Assembly (NCBI GenBank): GCA_022820645.1
Contig: JAJEFD010000009.1
Location: 124,001-188,000 of the forward strand
DNA from: Dehalococcoidia bacterium
GTDB taxonomy: Bacteria; Chloroflexota; Dehalococcoidia; Lucifugimonadales; Australimonadaceae
Length of the DNA: 64,000 bases
Reading direction: 5' to 3'
The notes under the pieces were generated by a model. The model saw only the letters and a list, made by a program, of their open reading frames with translations. It did not search any database and was not told the origin of the DNA. Below, piece after piece: positions 1 to 8,495 of the stretch. A program made the translations under genes and the position numbers. Every line of letters starts with the position of its first letter. The stretch's first letter is position 1.

Positions 1-886
1 CGGCTGGTGGAGCAGGAGCGACCTGCTCATCGCCACGGAGACCTATCTCTGCCTCTGGGGTGCCGCGTTCTGGTACCTCGGACGCTCGGTGAAAGCGTCC
101 GCGTCCGGCGTGCCGGACGAGATATGGGCGCTGCGGCCCGACCGCGTGCGGGTGGTGCGCGACCCGGAGCGGTACGTGGCGGGGTTCGTCTACGAGGAGC
201 GGGGACGGGAGACGGCGCTCCTGCCGGAGGAGGTGGTCTGGTTCCGCTACTTCAACCCGCTGGAGGAGTTCGCCGGGTTCTCGCCGATGGCAGCCGCGCG
301 GCTCACAGCCGATATGGGGATGGACGCGCTGCGGTTCAACCGCGAGTTCTTCCGCAACGGCGCGCAGCCGCAGGACCTCGTCTTCCGAGCGAACGGGCCG
401 GTTACCGACGGCCAGATCACCGAGTTCTACTCGAGGCTGGAAGCTCGCCACACCGGGCCGGGCAGAGCGCATCTACCGCTCGTCACCGGCGAGGCCTGGG
501 ACGTGCAACGTCTGGGGTTGAACCAGCGGGACATGGAGTGGCTCGCCGGACTGCGGTGGAGCCTGGAGGGCGTTGCGCGCGTGTACGGCGTCCCGCTGCC
601 GCTGCTGGAAGACTTCAGTCACGCGACGCTCAACAACGTGCGGGAGGCGCGCCGCATGTTCTGGGAGAAGACGATGGTCCCGGAGCTGACGTTCCTCGCG
701 GGCGCGATCAACGAGGGCCTGATGCCGAGGCTCGGACCGTCGGCGCGGGGGCTGTCCGTGGCGTTCGACCTCACGCAGGTCGAGGCGCTGTCGGAGACGG
801 AGAGCGAGCGCACGAGGCGCCAGGTGGCGCTCGTGCAGGCGGGCATCCTCACGCCGGAGGAGGCACGGCGGGAGCGGGGGCTCTAA
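1..886 (+). CDS. HK97-family phage portal protein (5' truncated by window edge)
   Basis: The reading frame is open back to base 2, so the GTG at 89 in the ORF track is internal and the gene begins outside the window. The translated upstream part (LLIATETYLCLWGAAFWYL) followed by EIWALRPDRVRVV matches the core of HK97-type portal proteins. These form the dodecameric ring at one capsid vertex through which DNA is packaged. Further support is the segment GFSPMAAARLT, the LNNVREARRMFWEKT helix and the C-terminal EALSETESERTRRQVALVQAGILTPEEARRERGL, which resembles the usual portal tail. No protease, capsid or tail gene follows, so this is the edge of a prophage or a remnant. It converges on the small Ada-like gene and overlaps it by 4 bases. 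Confidence 0.82.
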   Translation, partial: GWWSRSDLLIATETYLCLWGAAFWYLGRSVKASASGVPDEIWALRPDRVRVVRDPERYVAGFVYEERGRETALLPEEVVWFRYFNPLEEFAGFSPMAAARLTADMGMDALRFNREFFRNGAQPQDLVFRANGPVTDGQITEFYSRLEARHTGPGRAHLPLVTGEAWDVQRLGLNQRDMEWLAGLRWSLEGVARVYGVPLPLLEDFSHATLNNVREARRMFWEKTMVPELTFLAGAINEGLMPRLGPSARGLSVAFDLTQVEALSETESERTRRQVALVQAGILTPEEARRERGL

Positions 887-1077
887 CCTCGCTGGCGCTT
901 GCTCACCCAGGGACCGGGCGGGCCGTCCAGCGGCGTGCAGACGCGGCACGGGCGGTAGCCCGCCCCGGCGGCCTCGCGTTCGTCAGCGAAGGTGACGCGA
1001 TGGTCCGGCCTCGTGCGGCGGCCCGGCGGGCAGTTGGGACGGCAGAAGATGCGCGTCGTCGTGCAGCCGTTCAACAC
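883..1077 (-). CDS. stand-alone Ada-type zinc-binding domain protein, 64 aa
   Basis: This short ORF reads NGCTTTRIFCRPNCPPGRRTR...AGYRPCRVCTP. The four cysteines C12, C16, C44 and C47 follow the C-x3-C-x27-C-x2-C layout of the N-terminal Ada domain, which binds zinc and accepts methyl groups from DNA methylphosphotriesters. In E. coli Ada the first cysteine is the acceptor. Here the domain stands alone, with no AraC helix-turn-helix and no alkyltransferase domain. The start is a GTG 17 bases after the nucleotidylyltransferase stop, so co-transcription is likely. A DNA-repair or DNA-binding role is inferred from the family only. Its place next to a portal gene may mean a phage origin. Confidence 0.7.
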   Translation of the reverse strand: MLNGCTTTRIFCRPNCPPGRRTRPDHRVTFADEREAAGAGYRPCRVCTPLDGPPGPWVSKRQRG

Positions 1078-1093
1078 GGCGTCAGCCGGCCCG

Positions 1094-1828
1094 TCATACG
1101 GGGAGGTCTGCGGCAGAGTTGAGGTGGTCGTAAGCGCTCTTGAAGTCTGCGAGGGTGTCGATGTCCGTCCAGAAGAGGCCCTCGATGTCTCGCGTCGTGA
1201 CTCCGCACGGCGTGTTCGCCAGGTGCTGCATCACGCGGCTCAGCTCCAGTGCCGCGCCATCCTGTGCATAGAGGTAGTCGAGGGTGGCGAAGATGGACGG
1301 CTGGAAGACGAAGACGCCGATGTCCACGGCGTTCCAGCGCCGCAGCCCCTTGCCGATGCGCTTGAGGAAGCCGTCGCCGTCGACCAGCACCTTCGTGGCG
1401 TCGCTCAACTGGCTCTCCATCGACGCAGCCGAGTCCACGCCCAGCATCGCCGGATGCTCGCACTCTCCCACCAGCCGGACGGCAACACCCGGCTCGATGA
1501 TATGGTCGCTCATCGCCAGCATGAACGGCCCGCCTCCCGCGAAGTCCCGCGCGGCGCGGACCGAGACCGCATTGCCGCCCTCGAACTCCGGGTTGTGGAT
1601 GAACTCCAGCCGCACCCCGTCGGGCGCCCAATCGACGAGTCCTTCCATGATCTGCTCCGCCCGGTAGCCGACGACGATGCCGACCTCCCTGATGCCTGCC
1701 TCCGCCATGGCGGTGAGCGGGTACCAGATGAGCGGACGCTCTCTCAGATGTATCAGCGGTTTCGGCGTCCGGTACGTGAATGGCCGGAGTCTGCCGCCGT
1801 CACCGGCAGCGAGGATCACTCCCTGCAT
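1094..1828 (-). CDS. sugar/inositol-phosphate nucleotidylyltransferase
   Basis: The 244-residue protein opens with GVILAAGDGGRLRPFT followed by PKPLIHL, the nucleotide-binding signature of NTP transferases of the RmlA/GlmU fold, which join a sugar phosphate to an NTP and release pyrophosphate. AMSDHII carries the metal-binding aspartate. The middle stretch SDATKVLVDGDGFLKRIGKGLRRWNAVDIGVFVF is closest in style to CTP:inositol-1-phosphate cytidylyltransferase domains, which make CDP-inositol for di-myo-inositol phosphate or phosphoinositides. No phosphatidyltransferase partner is seen nearby, so the substrate is uncertain. It starts at ATG 1828 and precedes the Ada-like gene. Confidence 0.72.
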   Translation of the reverse strand: MQGVILAAGDGGRLRPFTYRTPKPLIHLRERPLIWYPLTAMAEAGIREVGIVVGYRAEQIMEGLVDWAPDGVRLEFIHNPEFEGGNAVSVRAARDFAGGGPFMLAMSDHIIEPGVAVRLVGECEHPAMLGVDSAASMESQLSDATKVLVDGDGFLKRIGKGLRRWNAVDIGVFVFQPSIFATLDYLYAQDGAALELSRVMQHLANTPCGVTTRDIEGLFWTDIDTLADFKSAYDHLNSAADLPV

Positions 1829-1935
1829 GGCACGCTCCTTCAGCGTTGTGCTATAGAAGCCTGTCCGCCGGGGGAATGACGGAAGGCGGCGCCCTCAGCT
1901 TGCCAGGGCGCGAGAGAGAAAACAGCCTGAGGCGG

Positions 1936-3966
1936 TTAAGCCCTGGCCAGCTCCTGGGACTCCTCCACTATCTTCGGAGTCAGGTGCGCCGGTACCTCGC
2001 CATAATGGTCGAACTGCATGGAGAGGGTCCCGCGTCCCTGTGTGAGCGCGCGCAGATGGGTGGAGTACTGCTGCGCCTCCGATTGCGGCACCTCGGCCTC
2101 GATGTGTGCGACGCCGCCCACCGGGGTCATGCCGGATATGTGCGCGCGCCGTGTATTCAGGTCGCTCACTACCGCGCCGGCGAACTGCTCCGGCGTCTCG
2201 ATGGCCATGCGCATCACCGGCTCGAGCAACGTGGGGGAGGCCTCCACGACTCCCTTCTTCATCGCCATGCTGCCGGCTATCTCGAAACTCTGGCCGGACG
2301 AGTCCACGGAATGCGAACTCCCGTCCGTGAGGACGACTTTCACGTCCACGATGGGGAAGCCCGCGAGGGCGCCCTCTTCCATCGTCTTGTGTATGCCCTT
2401 CTCCACGGCGGGGATGTACTCGCGCGGCACGTTCCCGCCCACGACCTCGGAGGCGAACTCGAAGCCTTCGCCCCTGCCGCGGGGCTCCAGCCGGAGCAAC
2501 ACGTGCCCGTACTGGCCGTGGCCGCCGGTCTGTTTCTTGTGCTTGTACTCGACGTTCGTTATCCGGGAGATGGTCTCGCGGTACGCCACGCGCGGCGCGG
2601 CGAGCTCCAGCTCGACGCCGAACTTCCGCTTCGCGCGCTCCGCCATCACTTCCACGTGCGTGTTGCCCTGGCCTGCGATGACCAGTTCGGCCGTCGCCTG
2701 ATCGCGGTTGAGCACCAGCGACGGGTCTTCTTCCGTAAGCCGGGCGAGCGACGAGGAGAGCTTCTCGAGGTCGGCCTTGCTCTTGGGGTGCACGGCTATG
2801 CGGAAGACGGGCTCCGGGTACTCCACGCGGGGTAGCGATACGGCGTCAGCCTTGGTCGTGAGCGTGTCTCCGGTGACGGCGTGCGCCAGTTTCGAGACGC
2901 TGCCGATGTCGCCGGCGGCGAGGCTCGCGACGCTCTCCTGCTTCTTGCCTACGGGAACGAACACCTGCCCGATGCGCTCGGTGTCACCCGATCCGCTGTC
3001 GAACACCTCGCTGTTCGCGGAGAGCGTGCCGCTCATCACGCGGAAGAACGAGAGCTTGCCGACGAACGGGTCGGCGGTCGTCTTGAAGATGAAGGCTGCG
3101 AGCGGGCCGTTCGCGTCGGCGGTCAGTTCCACGTCGGCGCCGCCCTTCGTGGCCTTCACGGCCGGTACGTCGGCAGGGGAGGGGATGTAGCTCACGATGG
3201 CGTCCATCAGCTCCCCGATACCCAGTTCGGTGGTGGAGGAGCCGGCCAGCACGGGGACGGTCTGCCCCGTCCGGACGCCGATGCTCAGACCCTGGGCTAT
3301 CTCCTCGTCGCTGAGCTCGCCTTCGTCCAGGAACTTCATCGTGAGGTCGTCGTCGGTCTCGGCGACGGCCTCCCCGAGCTGGTCCTTCGCCGTTGCGATG
3401 GCGTCCTCCATCCCGGCGGGCGCGCTGCCCGAGACGCAGCTGGCAACGCCGCTGAAAGAGGACTCAGCGCCGATGGGGAGGTTGATAGGCGCGCACCGGC
3501 TCCCGAACTGCGAGCGGACCTGGGCCATCGTGGCCTCATAGTCGGCATGCTCGCGGTCCATCTTGTTGACGAAGACGATGGTGGGGATGCCGAGGTCGCG
3601 GACGCGCTGCCACGCGATCTCGGCGCCCACTTCCACGCCGCTGGGGGCGGAGAGGACGATCACCGCGGCGTCGGCGGCGCGCAGCGCGGAGACGGTCTCG
3701 CCCAGGAAGTCCGCGTAGCCGGGGGTGTCGATCACGTTGATCTTCACGCCCTTCCAGACGCACGGGAGCACGGCGAGTTGCAGGCTGGTCTGCCTGCGAT
3801 GCTCTTCGGGCTCGAAGTCGGAGGCGGTGTTGCCGTCCTCGACACGCCCCGGCCGGTTGATGGCCTGGGTTGCGTGGAGCATCGCTTCTGCGAGCGACGT
3901 CTTGCCTGCGCCTGAGTGCGCCAGGAGTACTACGTTGCGGATCTGCTGCGTCGTGAATTGGTCCAC
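1936..3966 (-). CDS. elongation factor G-like GTPase (FusA2-type paralogue)
   Basis: The 676-aa protein has the EF-G domain order. The G domain shows AHSGAGKTSL (G1), DTPGYADF (G3) and NKMD (G4). Domain II, a domain III with EDPSLVLNRDQATAELVIAGQGNTHVEV, a domain IV with GGHGQYGHV, and the RRAHISGM domain V follow. Switch I is not the canonical RGITI of translocating EF-G but RRQTSL, as in FusA2-type paralogues of unsettled function. I prefer the GTG at 3966 over the ORF-track start at 4038. An AGGGGAGG ribosome site lies 8 bases upstream of it, and the protein then begins directly at FTTQQIRNVVLL. It is probably not the main translocase, which usually sits in the str operon. Confidence 0.88.
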   Translation of the reverse strand: MDQFTTQQIRNVVLLAHSGAGKTSLAEAMLHATQAINRPGRVEDGNTASDFEPEEHRRQTSLQLAVLPCVWKGVKINVIDTPGYADFLGETVSALRAADAAVIVLSAPSGVEVGAEIAWQRVRDLGIPTIVFVNKMDREHADYEATMAQVRSQFGSRCAPINLPIGAESSFSGVASCVSGSAPAGMEDAIATAKDQLGEAVAETDDDLTMKFLDEGELSDEEIAQGLSIGVRTGQTVPVLAGSSTTELGIGELMDAIVSYIPSPADVPAVKATKGGADVELTADANGPLAAFIFKTTADPFVGKLSFFRVMSGTLSANSEVFDSGSGDTERIGQVFVPVGKKQESVASLAAGDIGSVSKLAHAVTGDTLTTKADAVSLPRVEYPEPVFRIAVHPKSKADLEKLSSSLARLTEEDPSLVLNRDQATAELVIAGQGNTHVEVMAERAKRKFGVELELAAPRVAYRETISRITNVEYKHKKQTGGHGQYGHVLLRLEPRGRGEGFEFASEVVGGNVPREYIPAVEKGIHKTMEEGALAGFPIVDVKVVLTDGSSHSVDSSGQSFEIAGSMAMKKGVVEASPTLLEPVMRMAIETPEQFAGAVVSDLNTRRAHISGMTPVGGVAHIEAEVPQSEAQQYSTHLRALTQGRGTLSMQFDHYGEVPAHLTPKIVEESQELARA

Positions 3967-4091
3967 GATAGGCGCCTCCCCTGTAACGCCGGAGTGGGTT
4001 GTGCAGCGCATAATAGTTATCAGGCCATGAACGTGCAACGCACAAACGGCAGAACAACCGCAGGCGCCCCAAGATGAGACAAGGCTGACCG

Positions 4092-5357
4092 ATGCGCACG
4101 CTGACGGGCAACCTTACGCTCGGCCTGTGGGCCCTGGCGGCCATGCTCCTGATCGCCGCGGGCATGGGACGCGGCGATTCCATCGAGCAGTTGCACCGCG
4201 CCTCCGCTCCTTACGAGCAGGACATCCTGCGGTGGGAGATAGTTCACTTCACGGACAAGTGGTTCAACCTCGCTGTGGGCGTCTTTGGCAGGCCGGATGC
4301 GGAAGAACGGCTGGAGCGGGCGCAGGAGTTCTTCCGTGTAGGCGGGGAATTGAACGCAAAGCGGCGGGAGATAGAGCGCGTTCTCGCAGAGGGGGCATCG
4401 GATGCCGAGGTCGCGGCTCTGGAGGCGGAGAGAGAACGGCTGGAGCGCCGCCGCGCGGAGCTGTCGCCGCTGGTGGAAGAGACGCTCGAGGGCGCGATAT
4501 CGCAGAGCGCCGACGACCTCGGCGTCATCGCTCGCTTCGGTCCGGTGCGCTGGCCTCCGGTGGACTTCACGTTCCAGGAGGGCGGCCACGTGCTGGTGCG
4601 CTCGCCTCGGGACGACATCGTCCGCCTGGACGACCGCTTGCTCACTTCCGACATCAGCCTGCCGGAGCAGGACGAGTTGGAGCGGAAGGTGGAATCGCTC
4701 GACGACAACATCTCCGCGATCGTGGCCCGCATCGGCGGGGTGGCGACATATCCCGCGCAGGTGACGCCGGACACGTCGCTCCGCGGCGCGCTGTCGGTCG
4801 CCAGCCACGAGTGGATGCACCACTGGCTCATCTTCCGCCCGCTGGGGCGAGCGTGGTTCGCGGGCGGCGAGCTCACGAGCGTGAACGAGACCGTGGCCAA
4901 CATCGCCGCGGAGGAACTGAGCGACCGGGCACTGGAACTGCTGACCGGCGAAGTGGTGCAGCGCGACCCGTGGCAGCCCCCCAAGGCCGGCGAACCTCGA
5001 CCCACACCGGAGCCCGGCGTGTTCGACTTCCGGTATGAGATGCGGGAGACGCGCGCCCGGCTGGAAGAGCTGCTGGAGGAGGGGAAGGTTCAGGAGGCGG
5101 AGACTTACCTGGAAGAGCGGCGGCTCCGGTTCGTGGAAGAGGGCTACAGCATCCGTAAGCTTAACACGGCGTGGTTCGCTTTCCACGGCACGTACGCGGA
5201 CAGTGGGGCGGTGTCGCACGAGAACCCCATCGAGCCGCAGCTGCGCACGATACGCGCCGATTCTGCGGGCCTCGCCGAGTTCCTCGAACGCGTCGCCGTC
5301 ATCGACGAGGACGGCGAGTTGGAGCGCCTCGCGCGGGAGGCGGGTTGGCGTCCGTAG
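4092..5357 (+). CDS. exported putative zinc metallopeptidase
   Basis: This 421-aa protein has one hydrophobic N-terminal segment (LTLGLWALAAMLLIAAGM), probably a signal anchor. A charged stretch around residues 75-135 (ELNAKRREIERV...ALEAERERLERRRAEL) is likely a coiled coil. H239-E-W-M-H243 is an HExxH zinc site, and NETVANIAAEE some 25 residues later can supply the third ligand and a further glutamate, as in gluzincin aminopeptidases. The C-terminal part has another charged helix pair. Substrate and exact family are unknown to me. The gene stands alone, 50 bases before sbcC and divergent from the EF-G paralogue. Confidence 0.6.
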   Translation: MRTLTGNLTLGLWALAAMLLIAAGMGRGDSIEQLHRASAPYEQDILRWEIVHFTDKWFNLAVGVFGRPDAEERLERAQEFFRVGGELNAKRREIERVLAEGASDAEVAALEAERERLERRRAELSPLVEETLEGAISQSADDLGVIARFGPVRWPPVDFTFQEGGHVLVRSPRDDIVRLDDRLLTSDISLPEQDELERKVESLDDNISAIVARIGGVATYPAQVTPDTSLRGALSVASHEWMHHWLIFRPLGRAWFAGGELTSVNETVANIAAEELSDRALELLTGEVVQRDPWQPPKAGEPRPTPEPGVFDFRYEMRETRARLEELLEEGKVQEAETYLEERRLRFVEEGYSIRKLNTAWFAFHGTYADSGAVSHENPIEPQLRTIRADSAGLAEFLERVAVIDEDGELERLAREAGWRP

Positions 5358-5406
5358 CGGCATCCCGCGCTGTTAGAATCCTGCCACTCCCGCCAGTGAG
5401 GCTGCA

Positions 5407-7995
5407 TTGCTTCCGATAAGCCTCTCGCTCTCCAACTTCCTCTCCTACCGTGACGCCGCCCCCACGCTCCACCTGGAGGGCATCCGCGTCGCGTGCCTGT
5501 GCGGCCCGAACGGCAACGGCAAGTCCGCGCTGCTGGACGCCGTCACGTGGGCGCTCTGGGGCAAGGCGCGCGGCCAGCGCCACGAGCAGCTCCTCCACCA
5601 CGGCCAGACCGAGATGCAGGTCGAGCTGGTGTTCGACGTCGGCAGCGAGCGCTATCGCGTCTCCCGCCGCTACTCCCAGGCGAGACGCAATCCGCAGAGT
5701 TCGCTGGAGTTGGCGGTCCGGACTGCCAGCGGGGAGTTCACCACGGCGGGGACGGAGGGCACCGGAGACACCATCCGGGAGACCCAGGCGAGGATCGAGC
5801 GCCTCATCAACATGGACTACGGAACGTTCGTGAACAGCGCGTTCCTCGTGCAGGGACGCGCCGACGAGTTCACGATGGCCACTCCCGGCGAGCGCAAGGA
5901 CGTGCTCTCCAGGGTGCTCGGGCTGGGGCGGTACGACGAGCTCGCGGAGCGCGCCCGTCTCCGGGGACGCGACGCACGGGCGAAGCTCGACGCCACCGCC
6001 ATCAACATCGACCGCCTGCGCGAGCGTGCCGCGAAGGCCGGTGAGACGCGCGTGGCGCTGGCCGAAGCCGAACGTGAACTCGCCGAGGCGATTGCGTACG
6101 CGAACGGCCTCGCGGAGCGACTGCAGCTCCTCCGCGACAAGGTCGCGCACCTCGAACGGCGGCAGGCGGAGCGGGATGAGCAGGACGCTGCTGCGCAACG
6201 CGCGCGCCAGCGGCAGGCAAGCGAGGAAGCGGAAGCCGCGACCCTCAACCAGCGTCTCGTCGGCTGGCAGCGCACCATCGAGCGCGCTGGCGAGATCGAG
6301 CAGGGGGTCGCCGCGTTGCAGGGGGCACGCGAACACGCACGGTCTCTGGCTGAGGCAGCGCAGCAGGCGTATGCGCTCCAAACGCAACTCGCGCCGTTGG
6401 AGAACGCGATAGGCCAGGCCCGCGCGCGGCTGGAGAGCGACATCCAGGCGCAGCGGCAGCACGTCGACACCCAGCTCACACCGAGGGCGGAGTCGCTGCC
6501 TTCGCTCCAGCGCGGCCATGATGCGCTGGCCGAGCGTCAGACGGCGATGGAGAGCCGCCGGAACGATGCGACGCAGGCTGAGGAGTCGCGACGGCAACTC
6601 GAACTCGAGGCGCAGACCCTGCGGCGCGACAACGAGCAGTTGCAGGAAGTCGGCACGCGGACGCGTGAGAAGCTCGATTTGCTGGGACACCAGCACCAAG
6701 ACGGCGCGGAGTGCCCGCTCTGCAGCAGCGAACTCGGGCCGGACGGCGTCGAGCGGATACGCTCGGCCTACGAGCACGAGATCGCGGAACTGCGCCAGCG
6801 ATACGCCGCGCAGAAGCAGCGCGCGGAGGAGCTGGAACGACAGGCGACCGAGGCCGCGGCAGGCGCGGAGCGCGCGCAGAGCGAGCTGACCGCCGAGCAG
6901 CAGCGCATCGCGGAGGAGCAGAGCCGTCTGACCGTGCAGCGGGAGGAAGCGGAGCGGGCCGTGGAGCAGTTGAAGCAGGCCGTTCCTCTGCTCCGGCAGA
7001 ATGAGGCCGCGCTTGCGAACGGCGCGTACGCGCAGGATGAGCAGGCGGCCGCGAAAGGCTTGCGGGAACGGCTTGCCGTGCTCTCGTTCGACCCCGCCGC
7101 GCTCAATGCCGCGGAGGCGCAGGTGCAGGACCTCATCCACTGGGAAGAGGAGCGGCAGGCGCTCGTCACGGCGCGCGAACGCATGGATGACGATACCGCG
7201 GCCCTTGAGCGTGCCCGCGCCCGTGCGTCGGAGGCGGCGGGTGACGCCGCCCGCGCCGAGCAAACGAGCGCTGCGATAGCGGAGGAGCTGGCGGAACTGC
7301 CGTCGTGGAAGGCGCAGCGCGCGCAGGTCGAGGAGGAATTGCGTGTCGCGTCCGCGGCTCGCGACAGCCTGCAGGCCCGCAAGGGCTCGCTGGAGAACGA
7401 GATGCTCCAGATCGAACAGGCCGCCGCCGACCTTGCGCATGCGGAGGCCCGGCGGGAAACGCTCACCGGCGAAGCGAGCGCCTACGCGGAGCTTGCGCTC
7501 GCGTTCGGCAAGGGCGGCGTGCAGGCGCTCCTGATGGAGGCCGCCATCCCGCGCCTGGAAGACGAGGCAAACGACCTGCTGCGCCGCATGACGGACGGCA
7601 GGATGACGCTGAAGCTGGAGACGCAGAAGGAGCGCAGGAGCGGCGGAGACGCCGTCGAGACGCTGGAGATCGTCATCGCGGACGAACTCGGCTCCCGCGC
7701 CTACGAGATGTTCAGCGGAGGCGAGCGCTTCCGCATCGACTTCGCCGTCCGCATCGCGCTCAGCAAGGTGCTCGCGTGGCGCTCCGGCGCGCCGCTGCCC
7801 ACGCTCTTCATCGACGAGGGGTTCGGTACGCAGGACGCCGAGGGGCGCGACCGCATCCTGGAGGTCATCCAGGCGATCGAGGACCGGTTCGAGCGCATCC
7901 TCGTCATCACCCACATGGACGACATCAAAGAGGCGTTCCCGGTGCGTATCGAGGTCACGCGCGGCCCGAAGGGCTCGACGTTCTCGCTCTCCTGA
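5407..7995 (+). CDS. sbcC: SbcC/Rad50-type SMC nuclease ATPase
   Basis: The 862-aa protein has the Rad50/SbcC plan. An N-terminal ATPase half carries Walker A GPNGNGKSALLDAV. A long coiled coil rich in Glu, Arg, Ala and Gln follows, with a CPLC zinc hook at about residues 436-439. The C-terminal half carries the ABC signature FSGGERFRIDFAVRIALSKVLA and Walker B TLFIDEGFGTQD. With SbcD it would form an ATP-dependent complex that opens hairpins and trims double-strand ends. No sbcD lies in this window; the upstream neighbour is an unrelated metallopeptidase. The start is TTG, with GTGAGG about 6 bases upstream. Two small hairpins follow the gene. Confidence 0.92.
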   Translation: MLPISLSLSNFLSYRDAAPTLHLEGIRVACLCGPNGNGKSALLDAVTWALWGKARGQRHEQLLHHGQTEMQVELVFDVGSERYRVSRRYSQARRNPQSSLELAVRTASGEFTTAGTEGTGDTIRETQARIERLINMDYGTFVNSAFLVQGRADEFTMATPGERKDVLSRVLGLGRYDELAERARLRGRDARAKLDATAINIDRLRERAAKAGETRVALAEAERELAEAIAYANGLAERLQLLRDKVAHLERRQAERDEQDAAAQRARQRQASEEAEAATLNQRLVGWQRTIERAGEIEQGVAALQGAREHARSLAEAAQQAYALQTQLAPLENAIGQARARLESDIQAQRQHVDTQLTPRAESLPSLQRGHDALAERQTAMESRRNDATQAEESRRQLELEAQTLRRDNEQLQEVGTRTREKLDLLGHQHQDGAECPLCSSELGPDGVERIRSAYEHEIAELRQRYAAQKQRAEELERQATEAAAGAERAQSELTAEQQRIAEEQSRLTVQREEAERAVEQLKQAVPLLRQNEAALANGAYAQDEQAAAKGLRERLAVLSFDPAALNAAEAQVQDLIHWEEERQALVTARERMDDDTAALERARARASEAAGDAARAEQTSAAIAEELAELPSWKAQRAQVEEELRVASAARDSLQARKGSLENEMLQIEQAAADLAHAEARRETLTGEASAYAELALAFGKGGVQALLMEAAIPRLEDEANDLLRRMTDGRMTLKLETQKERRSGGDAVETLEIVIADELGSRAYEMFSGGERFRIDFAVRIALSKVLAWRSGAPLPTLFIDEGFGTQDAEGRDRILEVIQAIEDRFERILVITHMDDIKEAFPVRIEVTRGPKGSTFSLS

Positions 7996-8049
7996 CGCGC
8001 CGAAGGCGCGCCTTCTCGTGTAGCATCGCCTCGCCGGCGAACGCCGGCG
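7996..8049 (+). terminator. two short hairpins after sbcC
   Basis: CGCGCC-gaa-GGCGCG (7996-8010) is followed by CTTCTCG, and CGCCGGC-gaac-GCCGGCG (8032-8049) lies just before the next ribosome site. The first could be a weak intrinsic terminator; neither has a good T run. Confidence 0.35.
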
Positions 8050-8078
8050 CACACGTCTCACTGACAGGAGGACTGCCC

Positions 8079-8489
8079 ATGACGCTGCATCAGGCGGAGG
8101 AGAGCAAGGCGCGGGGACGCGCGGTACGGAAGGCGATCAGCGGGTCGGAAGGTTCGCGGAGCACCGGCAACGCCGCCGGGCTGGACATGGTCCCGGGGTT
8201 GGAGGACTTCGTCATCGGCTTCAACTTCGGCGAGATATGGTCGCGCGAGCGCATCGACCTCAGGACGCGCTGCATGATCGTGCTCGGCATGATGACGGCG
8301 CTGGGCCGCACGCCGCAGGTCGGGGCCTACACCCGTTACGCGCTGCACCTCGGCATCACGCCGGAGGAGATTGCGGAAGTGTTCATGCAGGCGATCCCGT
8401 ACGCAGGGCTGCCCGCCGCGTTCAACGCCATGCAGGCCGGCAGCGACGTCTTCAAGGAGCAGGGCGTCACCGTCAACATGGAGGCGTAG
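8079..8489 (+). CDS. carboxymuconolactone decarboxylase family protein
   Basis: The ORF track joins this gene to a long upstream shadow. The real start is ATG 8079, with ACAGGAGG 7 bases upstream, giving 136 aa. The sequence DLRTRCMIVLGMMTALGRTPQVGAYTRYALHLGITPEEIAEVFMQAIPYAGLPAAFNAM is the PcaC-like core of the carboxymuconolactone decarboxylase family. These small all-helical proteins form oligomers. It lacks the CxxC of AhpD, so a gamma-carboxymuconolactone decarboxylase-like role in ring-cleavage chemistry is more likely than peroxidase activity. The exact substrate is unproved. It is the first gene of a short run with two methyltransferases. Confidence 0.85.
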   Translation: MTLHQAEESKARGRAVRKAISGSEGSRSTGNAAGLDMVPGLEDFVIGFNFGEIWSRERIDLRTRCMIVLGMMTALGRTPQVGAYTRYALHLGITPEEIAEVFMQAIPYAGLPAAFNAMQAGSDVFKEQGVTVNMEA

Positions 8490-8495
8490 CGGCGC

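Noticed and set aside
7-1122. 371-aa plus-strand ORF at the left edge
   Set aside because: It overlaps the portal protein in another frame and is rich in Gly, Ala and Arg only.
5299-8061. 920-aa minus-strand ORF
   Set aside because: It is antisense to sbcC with biased composition and no motifs.
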